The position numbers and the translations under genes were made by a program. Shown piece by piece: positions 29,740 to 38,545 of a stretch of DNA of 58,622 bases. The stretch's first letter is position 1. Every line of letters starts with the position of its first letter. The stretch comes from Bryobacterales bacterium. GTDB lineage: Bacteria; Acidobacteriota; Terriglobia; Bryobacterales; Bryobacteraceae. The stretch spans positions 1-58,622 of the forward strand of contig JADZCM010000030.1 in NCBI GenBank assembly GCA_020851555.1, given 5' to 3'. The notes beneath the pieces were generated by a model that had not been told where the DNA came from, ran no database searches, and saw nothing but the letters and a program-made list of their open reading frames with translations.

Positions 29740-30336
29740 TCACCGAAGGCGACCGCCCGCCATCTCGTGCCTCAGTGTCTGGTACTCCTTCGAAGCACTG
29801 TTGTAGGCCACGGCATCTCTGGTGGAGTTCGCCAGCGACTGGGCTTCCTTGACGAGATTGTTCGCATACTTCACATAGGTGGGCATCCACAAGGCCTCCG
29901 GGTGAGCGTTGGCGTAGAGAATGGCGTCTTGCGTGTTGTCCGCCATCAACCGGACCGCTACCGCAATCCGGTCAATCTCCTTTTGTTGCCACGGCGCCAC
30001 GACTCGCCAGATGGTTTCGAGCCGGCACAGCTTGGACCCCATTTGGTTGACGTCCTCCTTCAGTGCAAGCAGTTCTTCATCGTGAGCTTGGCTGCTCAAG
30101 GCCGGGTTGCGTGTAAAGCTCTGGAGCTCTCCGGCATGCTCCAACGCCTGTCTTGCATCGGAGCGAACCTCCTGGAAAATCGTGTTCGCTTCACCCTTGA
30201 AGTCCCACGTGTACGATGCGGCGGTAGGTGGACCGGCCACGCATTCGTGGACCGCGGCTGCGGCGGGGCTGGCGAAAGCAACCATGGCTGCCGAAGCGCA
30301 GCCGCCCAACAGAAAGGTTCTCAATCTGTTTGTCAT
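29740..30336 (-). CDS. exported helical protein of unknown function
   Basis: A 198-residue exported protein: signal peptide about 1-28 (LLGGCASAAMVAFASPAAAA) followed by an almost wholly alpha-helical region with heptad-like character (ANTIFQEVRSDARQALEHAG, DEELLALKEDVNQMGSKL, VKYANNLVKEAQSLANSTRD). No family recognised. The ATG has a near-perfect AGGAGGAAAG ribosome site. The long helices suggest a periplasmic coiled-coil or helical bundle. Confidence 0.75.
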   Translation of the reverse strand: MTNRLRTFLLGGCASAAMVAFASPAAAAVHECVAGPPTAASYTWDFKGEANTIFQEVRSDARQALEHAGELQSFTRNPALSSQAHDEELLALKEDVNQMGSKLCRLETIWRVVAPWQQKEIDRIAVAVRLMADNTQDAILYANAHPEALWMPTYVKYANNLVKEAQSLANSTRDAVAYNSASKEYQTLRHEMAGGRLR

Positions 30337-30657
30337 TGTTTCTTTCCTCCTGTTGATTGGACGGAATGGAAAGGGATCGCAGGCATCCCGTCGGGACAGT
30401 ATTTTGACAGGCGCGGGTACAGTGGAGCGCCCAGTCTTCTGCCGCAGCGCAAAATTGTGGGGGCGGCGACCCGCGCGTCGTGAGAAGTTGAAGCGGTGAT
30501 TGTGCCCGATTTGCATAGAATCGGGCTGCGGAAATCCTTTGGAAAGGACGAACCGCCGTCCCCGGCTTTCAACTGAGTTCAGAACACCGCCGGGGTCCGA
30601 TTTGCGGTGGGTGGGCCGCCCCGCGGGAGGCTTGAGGCGGCCCGTTCGGCGGTTGCC
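30337..30657. other. 321-bp intergenic region with a terminator-like hairpin
   Basis: No gene is seen. It holds the upstream region of the helical exported protein and, at 30613-30643, a perfect 8-bp inverted repeat (see separate entry). Confidence 0.4.
30613..30643 (-). terminator. hairpin downstream of the carboxylesterase gene
   Basis: GGGCCGCC and GGCGGCCC form a perfect 8-bp stem with a 15-base loop about 15 bases past the esterase stop on the minus strand. No T-run follows, so termination is plausible but not certain. Confidence 0.4.
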
Positions 30658-32325
30658 CTACCCGCGCCGCGGCGGCGGCGGGGGCATGAGCGAGATGAGC
30701 TTATCGTCAGGGAAAGGCCGGCACTCGGTGACGGCATCGAAGACCATGGTCTGCGGGTCCTGCACCGTGTAAGGCTTGAACTCGAGGCCCGGCTGGCTGG
30801 GATTGCCGGTGCGGGCGAAGTTGAGCCAGGCAGTGGCGACCTTGTCTTGCAGCGCAAGCCCCTCGGCCGTGCCGCCGGTCGCAACCCGGATGTGAGGCTC
30901 GGCCAGATTGTGGAACGCAAACGCAATCTCGGAGCAATGGAAGGCGGTGGTGCCGCCGTTGACCGGGTATTCGTAGGCGAACAGGTAGCTGTAAACCGGC
31001 GTCCTGCCCTTTTCAAGTTTCACGGCGAGCTTCTGCTTGACGCCGGTGCGCGAAGAGGCCGCGTAGTAAAGAACGTCCTGGACCTTGTTGCGCGGGAACA
31101 GTTTCTGGAACTCGGCGACGATCTCGTTCTTTTTGTCGCCGTACGCGGCGGCCAGATTGTCGTCGATTTCCTTCTGGCTCCATTCGTTCTTGCGGCCGTC
31201 GCCCCGCTGGAGCGTTCCCATCTGCTCGCTGAAGACGCTGCCGCTCATCAGAGGTATGTCGTGGGCCCAGTCGCAGATCTCACGCATCACGTACTTGTCG
31301 TCGGCGATTACGTCCCAGGCAGCACGCGGCAAGCCCGCCTGCTTCGCCACCGCCTCGAGGGCAGAAGTGCCGGCGGCGAGCAGTTGCTGGTAGGGAACCG
31401 CCTTGAGCTTGTCGATCTGGTTGCCGCTGAGGCCCAGGTTCTTGAGCGTGGCGGCGGCGATCATCTGCTGGGTCTTGATGCTCTTGGCGGGGTCGGTGTC
31501 CCGGTAGTTCAGGCTGCCGCCGCTCTGGGCGATGACCTTATGGAAAAGACCCTGAGCGGCCGGCATCAGCAGCATGCGGACCACTTTGCCGCCGCCGCCG
31601 GACTGGCCGAATATGGTGACGTTGCCCGGATCGCCGCCGAAGGCTTCAATGTTGTCGTGAACCCATTGCAGGGCCGCCACCAGGTCGGCCGTGCCGGTGT
31701 AACGGGAATTTTCGTATGCGGGGCCATAGGCCGAGAGGTCCAGCGTCCCCAGGATGTTCAGCCGGTGATTCAGGCTGACAGTCACGACGTCGCCATATTC
31801 GCTCAGGTTCTTGCCGTCATAGGCGTAGGATTCCATCGAGGAGCCGTTGGTGAACCCGCCGCCGTGCATCCAGACCATGACGGGCTTCTTCGCGCCCGCT
31901 CCCAGGCTCTGCGTCCAGACGTTCAGGAACTGGCAGTGCTCGTTCTGAAGCCAGTATCGATGCGGAAAGACGAACTCGTCCGGGCCCGGCGCGGTCATTT
32001 CGGGGACCGGGCAGATGGGGCCCCAGGCCTGAGCGTTCTTGACGCCGTCCCAAGGCTTCACAGGCTTGGGCAGCTCAAAACGCTCCGCTTCGGCGTAGGG
32101 GATGCCGAGAAAAGTGAAGGTCTTGCCGTCCCGGAAGCCGCGGAGCCTTCCTCCTTTGACCTGAACGATGGGAGGTTGCAGATTCGGGGATGCCTGCGCG
32201 CTCTCCCGGCTCGGGGCGCATCCCGATTGCAGCGCAAGTCCGGCCAAAGTGCCGCCTATCAAGCCGGCGCCGCCGCTCAGCAGCCTCCGGCGATTCATTG
32301 GGTCCGATAGTAGATAATTGCCCAT
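30658..32325 (-). CDS. Tat-exported lipoprotein, type B carboxylesterase
   Basis: A 555-residue carboxylesterase/para-nitrobenzyl-esterase-like enzyme. The N-terminus has a twin-arginine motif (NRRRLLSGGAG, 11-21) and a lipobox LQSGC with Cys36, so it is probably a Tat-exported lipoprotein. The nucleophile elbow is FGQSGGGG with Ser242; PVMVWMHGGGFTNGSS forms the oxyanion hole, and FHCSEIAFAFHN carries the probable catalytic His. The usual EDCLYLNVW is changed to EHCQFLNVW. The substrate is an unknown carboxylic ester. The ATG opening MGNYLL has GGTGAGGAC before it; an ATG nine codons later, at the Tat motif, is also possible. Confidence 0.88.
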   Translation of the reverse strand: MGNYLLSDPMNRRRLLSGGAGLIGGTLAGLALQSGCAPSRESAQASPNLQPPIVQVKGGRLRGFRDGKTFTFLGIPYAEAERFELPKPVKPWDGVKNAQAWGPICPVPEMTAPGPDEFVFPHRYWLQNEHCQFLNVWTQSLGAGAKKPVMVWMHGGGFTNGSSMESYAYDGKNLSEYGDVVTVSLNHRLNILGTLDLSAYGPAYENSRYTGTADLVAALQWVHDNIEAFGGDPGNVTIFGQSGGGGKVVRMLLMPAAQGLFHKVIAQSGGSLNYRDTDPAKSIKTQQMIAAATLKNLGLSGNQIDKLKAVPYQQLLAAGTSALEAVAKQAGLPRAAWDVIADDKYVMREICDWAHDIPLMSGSVFSEQMGTLQRGDGRKNEWSQKEIDDNLAAAYGDKKNEIVAEFQKLFPRNKVQDVLYYAASSRTGVKQKLAVKLEKGRTPVYSYLFAYEYPVNGGTTAFHCSEIAFAFHNLAEPHIRVATGGTAEGLALQDKVATAWLNFARTGNPSQPGLEFKPYTVQDPQTMVFDAVTECRPFPDDKLISLMPPPPPRRG

Positions 32326-32473
32326 GTCCTCACCCTTTCGTGTGGTTCGCGGGACTCCTCCCGAATCTCGGTCCGGCAGGATCCGCAACCAGATTGTATC
32401 CCACCCGCCGGGGGAGGACGAGGATGAGGAGGACTGCGGCCGCTCTCCTCAGGTATACTTCTCAGGGATCGGT

Positions 32474-32857
32474 ATGGCAGACGCACCTGGAAATGACTAC
32501 GACACCGTAGAACTGCGTTCCGGGCGCCTCCACAAGATACGCCGTATGGAGGCGCGGATGCTCGGTGAAGACGACCGCATGGTTCAGGTTGTGAAGTGCT
32601 ACTGCCGGACCCACGACATCATCACGGCCGCCGACGCCGAGCGGCAGGAGCGCCCGACCTTCGTGTTTCCCGTGGCATATTTCAAGAGCCTCCAGGACCT
32701 GATCGGAAGCGAGCTCAAAGGGCGGATCTACAGCGACAGCCAGCGGCGCCGCGTGAAGTTCTACCTCGACCTGAGGGAGCATACCGGTTTCCAGATGGAG
32801 CAGAACCGTACCGATCTCCACAGCCCCTGGTACGACGACAGCGTGATGAAGGAATAG
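32474..32857 (+). CDS. small cytoplasmic protein, family not recognised
   Basis: A 127-residue soluble, charged protein with no signal or membrane segment. Features visible: a beta-rich start (DTVELRSGRLHKIRRMEARM), a C-x-C pair (VKCYCRTHD), and a mixed C-terminal half (KFYLDLREHTGFQMEQNRTD). Codon pattern and the clean end at a stop support a real gene. The ATG before ADAPGNDY was chosen; a TATACT hexamer ends 14 bases before it, which would give a very short leader. Convergent with the Gfo/Idh/MocA gene. Confidence 0.6.
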   Translation: MADAPGNDYDTVELRSGRLHKIRRMEARMLGEDDRMVQVVKCYCRTHDIITAADAERQERPTFVFPVAYFKSLQDLIGSELKGRIYSDSQRRRVKFYLDLREHTGFQMEQNRTDLHSPWYDDSVMKE

Positions 32858-32886
32858 CTCCTCGCCGCGAGCGCCCGCTTGCTGCG

Positions 32887-32906
32887 CCGGCATCCGAAGC
32901 TGCCGG
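32887..32906. terminator. hairpin between convergent genes
   Basis: CCGGCA and TGCCGG pair around an 8-base loop in the 54-bp gap between two convergent stops. It could serve both transcripts. No T-run. Confidence 0.35.
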
Positions 32907-32911
32907 GCCTT

Positions 32912-33856
32912 CTACCGGAGAGCCGCCGGCCGGCCTCCGGTTTCCTTGCTGCGCTGCGCGGCATCCATGAAGGCGAAGATCTCGAGCGTCTCCTCGTTGG
33001 GGACCGGCGCAACCCGGGTTCTGAAGAAACCCGCGATCTCCTTGAGCAAGGGTCCGTAACCGGTGGCCATCTTCTCGTTGCTCTGGACGGCCCCCTTCGG
33101 CCCGAACACCACCGCCCCGTATCCCGATGTGGGCCTCAGCACGCGCACGGTTCCAATGCGCCCGTCCTTCCAGACCCCGGCCACGACATCCGCGCCGGCC
33201 GAGGAAACGCGCGTAACCTCCCGGCAGCCCGTCCCCATCAGCGCGTACAGCATCTCCACGGCATGGATGCCATACCAGCTCAGGTCCAGGTAGTGATGCT
33301 CCTCCAGAGGGCCGGGGCCCCAGGTTGTTGCGCCCGCGGCCCGCGGGGATTTGAGCGCGGCGACGATCTCGCTGTAGCGCAGGCTGGAGGAACTGAACCA
33401 GGGAACCTCAGCCTCGCCGGCCAGGCGCGCGATCTCGCGTGCGTCTTCGAGGGTGGCGGCCAGAGGCTTGTCGATGAAGACCGGCTTGCGCGCGGCGAAG
33501 ACCTGGCGCGCCTGCGCCAGGTGTGTCCGGCCGTCGACGCTCTCAAGCAGTACGCCGTCCACCTTTGCGCACAGAGCGGCTATATCCGGAACGATCTCCA
33601 CGTTCCAGCGCGACGCGAGTTCCTGCGCGTAGTTGTCCACACGGGTGCGGCTGGCCTCCACGTCGGGACTGCCTCCTTTGTAGGCCGCCACCACGCGGAA
33701 TCCCGGAACGTAGTCCCGTGCATTGCTGTCGTGAAAGGCCTGGGTGAAGGCGATGACGTGAGAGGTGTCGGTTCCGATAATCCCCAGGCGGAAGTCGGCG
33801 CCGCCCGCTGAAAGCGCCCAAAGCAGAAGCGGCACGGTCAGTCTCATGAATGGCAT
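32912..33856 (-). CDS. exported Gfo/Idh/MocA-family oxidoreductase-like protein
   Basis: A 314-residue protein of the Gfo/Idh/MocA NAD(P)-dependent oxidoreductase family. An N-terminal hydrophobic signal (MRLTVPLLLWALSAGGA) precedes a Rossmann-like segment (FRLGIIGTDTSHVIAF) lacking the full GxGxxG. The family motif EKP is FIDKPLA here (about 125-131), so the Glu is replaced by Asp. The later YLDLSWYGIHAVEMLYALMG segment holds the His typical of the sugar-binding side. Such exported members often act on sugars in the periplasm without releasing their cofactor; inference only. The start with GAAGTAGA before it was preferred over the ATG three codons on. Confidence 0.78.
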   Translation of the reverse strand: MPFMRLTVPLLLWALSAGGADFRLGIIGTDTSHVIAFTQAFHDSNARDYVPGFRVVAAYKGGSPDVEASRTRVDNYAQELASRWNVEIVPDIAALCAKVDGVLLESVDGRTHLAQARQVFAARKPVFIDKPLAATLEDAREIARLAGEAEVPWFSSSSLRYSEIVAALKSPRAAGATTWGPGPLEEHHYLDLSWYGIHAVEMLYALMGTGCREVTRVSSAGADVVAGVWKDGRIGTVRVLRPTSGYGAVVFGPKGAVQSNEKMATGYGPLLKEIAGFFRTRVAPVPNEETLEIFAFMDAAQRSKETGGRPAALR

Positions 33857-34010
33857 TCTACTTCAAAGCGCCTGGCACGGCAGCCGTTCGCCGCCCGGGT
33901 GCGGGCGCGTGCGGGAGGAACCCGCCGCATCCGGCTATCCGCTTCCGGCGCGGGTGTTACACTGATACTCGCTTTAACCTGAAGTGGAGCGGCCGATAGG
34001 AGAGGATCAC

Positions 34011-34466
34011 ATGAACAAGCGACGAACCTTCTTGACTTCCGCGGCAGGGGTGGGAAGCAGCGCGGCGATGGCCACGATGGCCCGTGCGGCGGCAGCTCCG
34101 GGCGGCCGCTCGCGCGCTCCCGGGGGTATCAGGGTCGGGAACCTCTACTTCTCCGGAGGATTGACAGGAGTGAATCCCGAGCGCCGCAAGAACCCCTCCG
34201 CCCCGCCGGGCGACATCAAAGAGCAGACCGAGAGGACACTGGAAGCGCACAAGAAGAATCTTGAGGCGCTCGGCACGAGCCTGGAGAACGTGGCGAAGGT
34301 CACGGTCTTTCTGGCGGATCCAAAGAACGAGCGGAGCGGCATGAACGAGGTCTACGCCAAGTATTTCCCGAAGGACGCCCCGGCCCGCTCGGCTGTAGGG
34401 GTTGAGTTCCCCGACGATGTGACGCGGGTCGAGATCGAGTTGGTGGCCTGGATTCCGGACACTTAG
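34011..34466 (+). CDS. Tat-exported RidA/YjgF-family protein
   Basis: A 151-residue RidA-family protein with an N-terminal twin-arginine signal (NKRRTFLTSAAG) absent from classical cytoplasmic RidA (about 128 residues). The core keeps the family pattern: GNLYFSGG, NLEALGTSLENVAKVTVFLAD and PARSAVGVEFP with Arg126 at the position that binds the substrate carboxylate. Classical RidA deaminates reactive enamines/imines from PLP enzymes; the exported form must act on something else or on small metabolites in the periplasm. The ATG has AGGAGAGG before it. Confidence 0.87.
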   Translation: MNKRRTFLTSAAGVGSSAAMATMARAAAAPGGRSRAPGGIRVGNLYFSGGLTGVNPERRKNPSAPPGDIKEQTERTLEAHKKNLEALGTSLENVAKVTVFLADPKNERSGMNEVYAKYFPKDAPARSAVGVEFPDDVTRVEIELVAWIPDT

Positions 34467-34540
34467 CCGCACCGCAACCGCCTGAGCCTGGCCGAAGTTG
34501 GGAGAGCCGGTATGCGCTGCGGGAGGATAATGGAGAGAAG

Positions 34541-35893
34541 ATGGCCGATCTTCAGCCGCAGGGCCTCTTGCGCCGCAAGTTGCGCTTGGGCTTGCTCGCG
34601 GGTCTCGGCATCCTGCTTGCGCTCCTGGCGGCGATTGGTATCTATGCCACTCTGTCTCTCAATCGACTGAGCCGCCACGAGGAGTCGGACGTCCGCGGAT
34701 ACCTCAGCCGAAGTGAGATGCTCCAGGGTGCGCAGATCCGCCTGATAGAGGCCACTAACTCGATTCGCGACGCGCTGCTGAACTCCATTGAGTCCGCCGC
34801 TCCGGCATATCGGGAACGGGCCATGCGTTCCTGGTCTGAGGCGATGGATGCCGTGCGCAGATACCGGGAAAACGCGAAAGGCCGGCGGGATCTGAGCGAC
34901 GCGCTTGACTCGAACCTGGCCCGTTACTGGGAGGCAGCGAATGCCGGCCTTCGGCTGAAAGGGGATCAACGCCGCAAAGAAGGAACCGGTCTGTACCTTC
35001 GCACACTTGTCCCGCTGCGGGACAAGATCCTGGCGACGGTGGCCGAGATTGACTCCCGCGACCGTGAACAGGCCGCGGCCGAGGCCGATCGGGCGGATCA
35101 ACTCGCCCGCACCGAGGAAATCCGGCTGTGGCTCGTCATTGGGGCAGCTTACTTGCTTTCTCTCTCGGTCGCCGTAGTGACATTCAAGCACATCGCCAGA
35201 ATGGAGCGAATGTTGGCGGACCAGTATAGAGACGCCAAGGAATCCGCGAGAGAGCTTGAGCGGCTGTCCGAGAGGCTGGTGAGCTCGCACGAGGACGAAA
35301 GAAGGCGGATAGCGAGAGACCTCCATGACGACTACGGACAGCGGATCGCCAGCCTGATCTTCGAGTTATCCGGAGCCGCCGAACGCTCCGCTTCGCCGCC
35401 GGTATTGAAACGGGCCATGCGGAGCATGGGAGAGCGCCTGGGGGATCTGGCGAAGGACCTCCAGCAGGTGTCGCGTTCCCTCCACTCGGCCGTCCTGGAG
35501 AAGGTCGGCCTGGAAGCCGCCGTCCGGTCCGATTGTGACTCGCTTTCCGCGCGGACTTCTTTGAGCGTCAACTTCCGTGCGGACGGCGTTCCACGCAAGT
35601 TGCCGGAGCAGGTCGCCCTGGCGCTGTACAGAGTGTTCCAAGAAGCTGCCCAGAATGCCCTGAAACACTCGCAGACGGACCGTCTGGATGTCTCGATCGC
35701 CGTGGAAGAGAGTGAACTGGCGCTCAGGGTCCGGGATTTTGGCCGAGGTCTTGAGCCCAAGTCCGAGGATTCGCACGACGGCCTTGGGTTGCTCAGCATG
35801 AGGGAGCGCCTCCGCATGGTCGGGGGCGTCTTGACGGTTCGTTCCGAAGCAGGAAGGGGAACGGAAGTCGAGGCCCGGGCGCCACTGCCCTGA
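34541..35893 (+). CDS. membrane sensor histidine kinase (NarX/DesK-type)
   Basis: A 450-residue two-pass sensor kinase. TM helices at about 17-38 and 196-217 flank a helical periplasmic sensor of about 155 residues. The HisKA_3-type dimerisation region follows with RRIARDLHDDYGQ (His262 as phosphorylation site), then an HATPase domain with the N box QEAAQNALKHS and G boxes DFGRGL and GLGLLSMRERL. GGAGAGAAG precedes the ATG. The NarL-type regulator 79 bp downstream is its probable partner. Confidence 0.92.
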   Translation: MADLQPQGLLRRKLRLGLLAGLGILLALLAAIGIYATLSLNRLSRHEESDVRGYLSRSEMLQGAQIRLIEATNSIRDALLNSIESAAPAYRERAMRSWSEAMDAVRRYRENAKGRRDLSDALDSNLARYWEAANAGLRLKGDQRRKEGTGLYLRTLVPLRDKILATVAEIDSRDREQAAAEADRADQLARTEEIRLWLVIGAAYLLSLSVAVVTFKHIARMERMLADQYRDAKESARELERLSERLVSSHEDERRRIARDLHDDYGQRIASLIFELSGAAERSASPPVLKRAMRSMGERLGDLAKDLQQVSRSLHSAVLEKVGLEAAVRSDCDSLSARTSLSVNFRADGVPRKLPEQVALALYRVFQEAAQNALKHSQTDRLDVSIAVEESELALRVRDFGRGLEPKSEDSHDGLGLLSMRERLRMVGGVLTVRSEAGRGTEVEARAPLP

Positions 35894-35937
35894 ACGAGAT
35901 AGTTCAAAGTGTTACGCTCTAACGTGTGGGGCGGAAT

Positions 35938-35955
35938 CCTCGGGAAATCCCGAGG
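35938..35955 (+). promoter_or_regulatory. hairpin in leader of the response regulator gene
   Basis: CCTCGGG-AAAT-CCCGAGG is a perfect 7-bp inverted repeat with a 4-base loop, 17 bases before the regulator ATG and 44 after the kinase stop. It could be a regulator-binding site or an RNA hairpin that sets the expression ratio. Confidence 0.4.
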
Positions 35956-35972
35956 CTGAGAGCGGGGGGAAG

Positions 35973-36647
35973 ATGAAGCGAACTACCATAGTGATTGCCG
36001 ATGATCACGGTATGGTGGTGGACGGGTTGCGCGGCCTCCTGGAGCCCGAGTACGAAGTCGTGGGTGTGGTTTCTGACGGCCGGGCCGTACTGCCGGAAGT
36101 CAGGAGGCTCAAGCCGGACCTGGCGATCATAGATATTTCCATGCCTTCGCTGAACGGCCTCGATTGCGCCCGGCAGCTTCGGGATGCCGGCTGCTCCGCC
36201 AAGGTTTTGATTCTGACCATGCATGCGGATGCCACACTCGCCCGAGAAGCCCTCGGCGCGGGGGCCTCCGGGTACATTTTGAAGAGTTCGCCGGCCTCGG
36301 AACTGCGAAATGCCCTGAAAGAGGTGTTGCGCGGCCACACCTACTTGTCACCCGCCGTTACCAAAGACCTGCTGGACGTGATGGGCCGGGCGACATCGGC
36401 TCGCGACGACGCTTGGGCGCGGTTGACACAGCGGCAGCGCGAGGTTCTGCAACTGCTGGCCGAGGGGAAATCCCATAAGGAGGTCGCGGCAATCCTCAAC
36501 ATCTCAATCAAGACGGCCGAGTACCATAAGTACGCGATTCTGCACGCGCTTGGACTGAAGACCACTGCCGACCTGGTGCAGTACGCCGTGCGTCACGGGA
36601 TCATAGCCGTATCGCGGATAGGAGATTCAGGAGTTCTCCCAGTATGA
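35973..36647 (+). CDS. NarL/FixJ-family response regulator
   Basis: A 224-residue two-domain regulator. The receiver domain (about 1-120) has the acidic pair IADDH, phosphoacceptor Asp54 (IIDISMP), Thr in LILTMHAD and Lys in YILKSSP. The LuxR-type HTH (about 150-210) reads LTQRQREVLQLLAEGKSHKEVAAILNISIKTAEYHKYAI. Phosphorylation by the adjacent kinase is expected to promote DNA binding. Its last codons overlap one copy of a repeated inverted-repeat motif that lies before the next gene. Confidence 0.92.
   Translation: MKRTTIVIADDHGMVVDGLRGLLEPEYEVVGVVSDGRAVLPEVRRLKPDLAIIDISMPSLNGLDCARQLRDAGCSAKVLILTMHADATLAREALGAGASGYILKSSPASELRNALKEVLRGHTYLSPAVTKDLLDVMGRATSARDDAWARLTQRQREVLQLLAEGKSHKEVAAILNISIKTAEYHKYAILHALGLKTTADLVQYAVRHGIIAVSRIGDSGVLPV
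36630..36645 (+). promoter_or_regulatory. GGAGTTCTCC-AGTA motif, copy 1
   Basis: GGAGTTCTCCCAGTAT matches the two copies further on, and the 20 bases after it (TGACGGCGTCCGGCTTGG) also resemble those after copy 2. It overlaps the end of the regulator gene and lies about 50 bases before the receiver-only gene. Confidence 0.45.
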
Positions 36648-36690
36648 CGGCGTCCGGCTTGGTGGTTCACTGGCTCTAGAGGCACAAAGC

Positions 36691-37125
36691 GTGGCCGATC
36701 CTCCGACAGAAGCGAAGGCGGCAGAGTCCGCCGGGGTCAAGATCCGGGTGTTGCTGGCGGACGACAATCCTGGCTTGCTGGCGCAGGTGAAAGATAGCCT
36801 GGGAGGGGAATTCGAGATTGTGGCCGCGGTGGCGGACGGAAGAGCCCTGCTGGAAGCATTCGATCGTTATCGGCCCGATGTCGTGGTTACCGACATTTCG
36901 ATGCCGCTGGTGGATGGTTTGGAGGCGGCCGCCAAGTTGCGCCTCCGCGGCAATCCGCCGGTGGTGTTCTTCACGGTGCACGAAGACAGTGTTTTCCTCA
37001 AGGAGGCCAAAGCGCTAGGGGCTTTGGGATACGTCTTGAAAAGGTCCCCTCCATCCGTGCTCGCGGCCGCCATCCGGTCCGCCTACGCAGGAAGCTTCTT
37101 TTCCAGTCCCGGTTTCATCACCTGA
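36691..37125 (+). CDS. single-domain receiver protein
   Basis: A 144-residue CheY-like receiver without output domain. It has the acidic pair (LLADDNPG), phosphoacceptor Asp68 (VVTDISMP), a Thr in FFTVHED and a Lys in YVLKRSP. The receiver sequence resembles NarL-family receivers, so it may have lost its HTH or act as a phosphate sink or protein-binding switch. It starts with GTG after GAGGCACAAAGC. Position after a kinase-regulator pair suggests it competes for the same kinase. Confidence 0.85.
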   Translation: MADPPTEAKAAESAGVKIRVLLADDNPGLLAQVKDSLGGEFEIVAAVADGRALLEAFDRYRPDVVVTDISMPLVDGLEAAAKLRLRGNPPVVFFTVHEDSVFLKEAKALGALGYVLKRSPPSVLAAAIRSAYAGSFFSSPGFIT

Positions 37126-37199
37126 TTCAAGCCGCCGCCCGGCCAGCCAGTCCACCGGCAGCCGGGCTCAGGATAACCCGGCGGCGTCAACCCGAGACC

Positions 37200-38534
37200 G
37201 TGGTTCCGGGCGCGGGGAACGAGGATGCGATCCAAGTGGAAGCCATCATTGAAGCTCGACAGGTCGAGAGACTGTACCTGAAACCGGGCGGGGATTCCGT
37301 GCGGGTGATCGCCCCCACGGATCTTACGATTCTACCCGGCAAGATTTATGCTCTCCTGGGGCCCTCAGGCAGCGGGAAATCCTCCCTGCTGCGGATGCTG
37401 TCCGGGTTGGCCCAACCCTCGCGCGGAGAGATCATCTGGCACGGTCAGCCGCTGGACGGCCGAATGCCGGAAGTTTCGATCGTATTCCAGAGCTTTGCCC
37501 TGTTCCCCTGGCTGACGGTTATCGGGAACGTGGAAGCACCGCTGCGCGCCCGTGGCGTGACCGTCGGGCAGCGGCGCGAGCGCGCCCTACGGATGCTCGA
37601 CATTGTCGGGCTCGACGGCTTTGAAGCCGCCTATCCGAAAGAGCTATCCGGAGGGATGAAGCAGCGCGTGGGGTTCGCCCGGGCCCTGGTGGTGGAGCCG
37701 GAACTGCTGTTCATGGATGAGCCGTTTTCGGCGCTGGACGTCCTGACGGCGGAGAGCCTGCGAGGCGAACTCCTGGAACTCTGGCTCGATAAGAAGATTC
37801 CGACACGCGCGATTTTCATGGTGACTCACAACATCGAGGAAGCCGTCTTTCTGGCGGATCATATTGTCGTGCTTGGGGGCCGGCCGGCGCAGATCGCCGC
37901 TGAATTTGAAGTGCGCCTCGCACATCCCCGGAATCGAAAGGCGGAGCCGTTCCTGAGTCTCGTGGATGAGATTTACAAGATCCTCACCGGTTCCAGGCCG
38001 CCGCCTTCCGGGGCGACGGTTTCCACCGAGGGAGCCGAGCAGTCCGCGCCGAGGAAGCACCAGGTGCTTCCGCACGCCCGCCCGGGAGGAGTCGCGGGGC
38101 TGCTGGAGATCCTGACCGATCGCGGCGGCCGGGATGACCTGTACAGGCTGGCCGGGACGCTTGCGATGGAGGTGGATGACCTGCTGCCGATTGTCGAAGC
38201 CGCCGCGCTGCTCGGCTTCATCCGGCTTCAGGAAGGCGATGCGGAGATCACTGCGGAAGGAACGGAATTTGCGCGGGCGGACATCCTGAATCGTAAGGTG
38301 CTGTTCCGCCACACCGCGGTCGAAAGAGTCACGCTGCTGCGGCAGATCCAGCAGGCGCTCAGGTCGAAGGCGGATCACACCCTGCCTAAGGAGTTCTTCA
38401 TCGATGTGTTGGATCAGCATTTCGGCCCGGAGGAGGCCGAACGTCAGTTCATGAGCGCGGTTGACTGGGGCCGCTATGCGGAGCTTTTTGAGTACGACGC
38501 CGGAAGCGGTAATCTGATTCTCGCGGAAGGCTAG
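37200..38534 (+). CDS. anion-type ABC transporter ATPase with AAA-associated C-domain
   Basis: A 444-residue ABC ATPase of the nitrate/sulfonate/taurine group. Walker A is GPSGSGKS (54-61), signature ELSGGMKQRVGFARAL near 150, Walker B LLFMDEPFSALD near 170, switch His in MVTHNIEEA. From about 300 a second domain of about 140 residues (LLEILTDRGGRDDLYRLAGTL...) matches the AAA-associated C-terminal domain found on some such ATPases. The start is GTG; a GTG 12 codons later (37236) is an alternative. The duplicated permease follows after 11 bp. Confidence 0.88.
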   Translation: MVPGAGNEDAIQVEAIIEARQVERLYLKPGGDSVRVIAPTDLTILPGKIYALLGPSGSGKSSLLRMLSGLAQPSRGEIIWHGQPLDGRMPEVSIVFQSFALFPWLTVIGNVEAPLRARGVTVGQRRERALRMLDIVGLDGFEAAYPKELSGGMKQRVGFARALVVEPELLFMDEPFSALDVLTAESLRGELLELWLDKKIPTRAIFMVTHNIEEAVFLADHIVVLGGRPAQIAAEFEVRLAHPRNRKAEPFLSLVDEIYKILTGSRPPPSGATVSTEGAEQSAPRKHQVLPHARPGGVAGLLEILTDRGGRDDLYRLAGTLAMEVDDLLPIVEAAALLGFIRLQEGDAEITAEGTEFARADILNRKVLFRHTAVERVTLLRQIQQALRSKADHTLPKEFFIDVLDQHFGPEEAERQFMSAVDWGRYAELFEYDAGSGNLILAEG

Positions 38535-38545
38535 CTCCGGCGAGC

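Noticed and set aside
30607..32310. 567-codon open frame on the plus strand across the carboxylesterase
   Set aside because: The minus-strand frame has catalytic motifs, a Tat signal and a lipobox; the plus frame has none.
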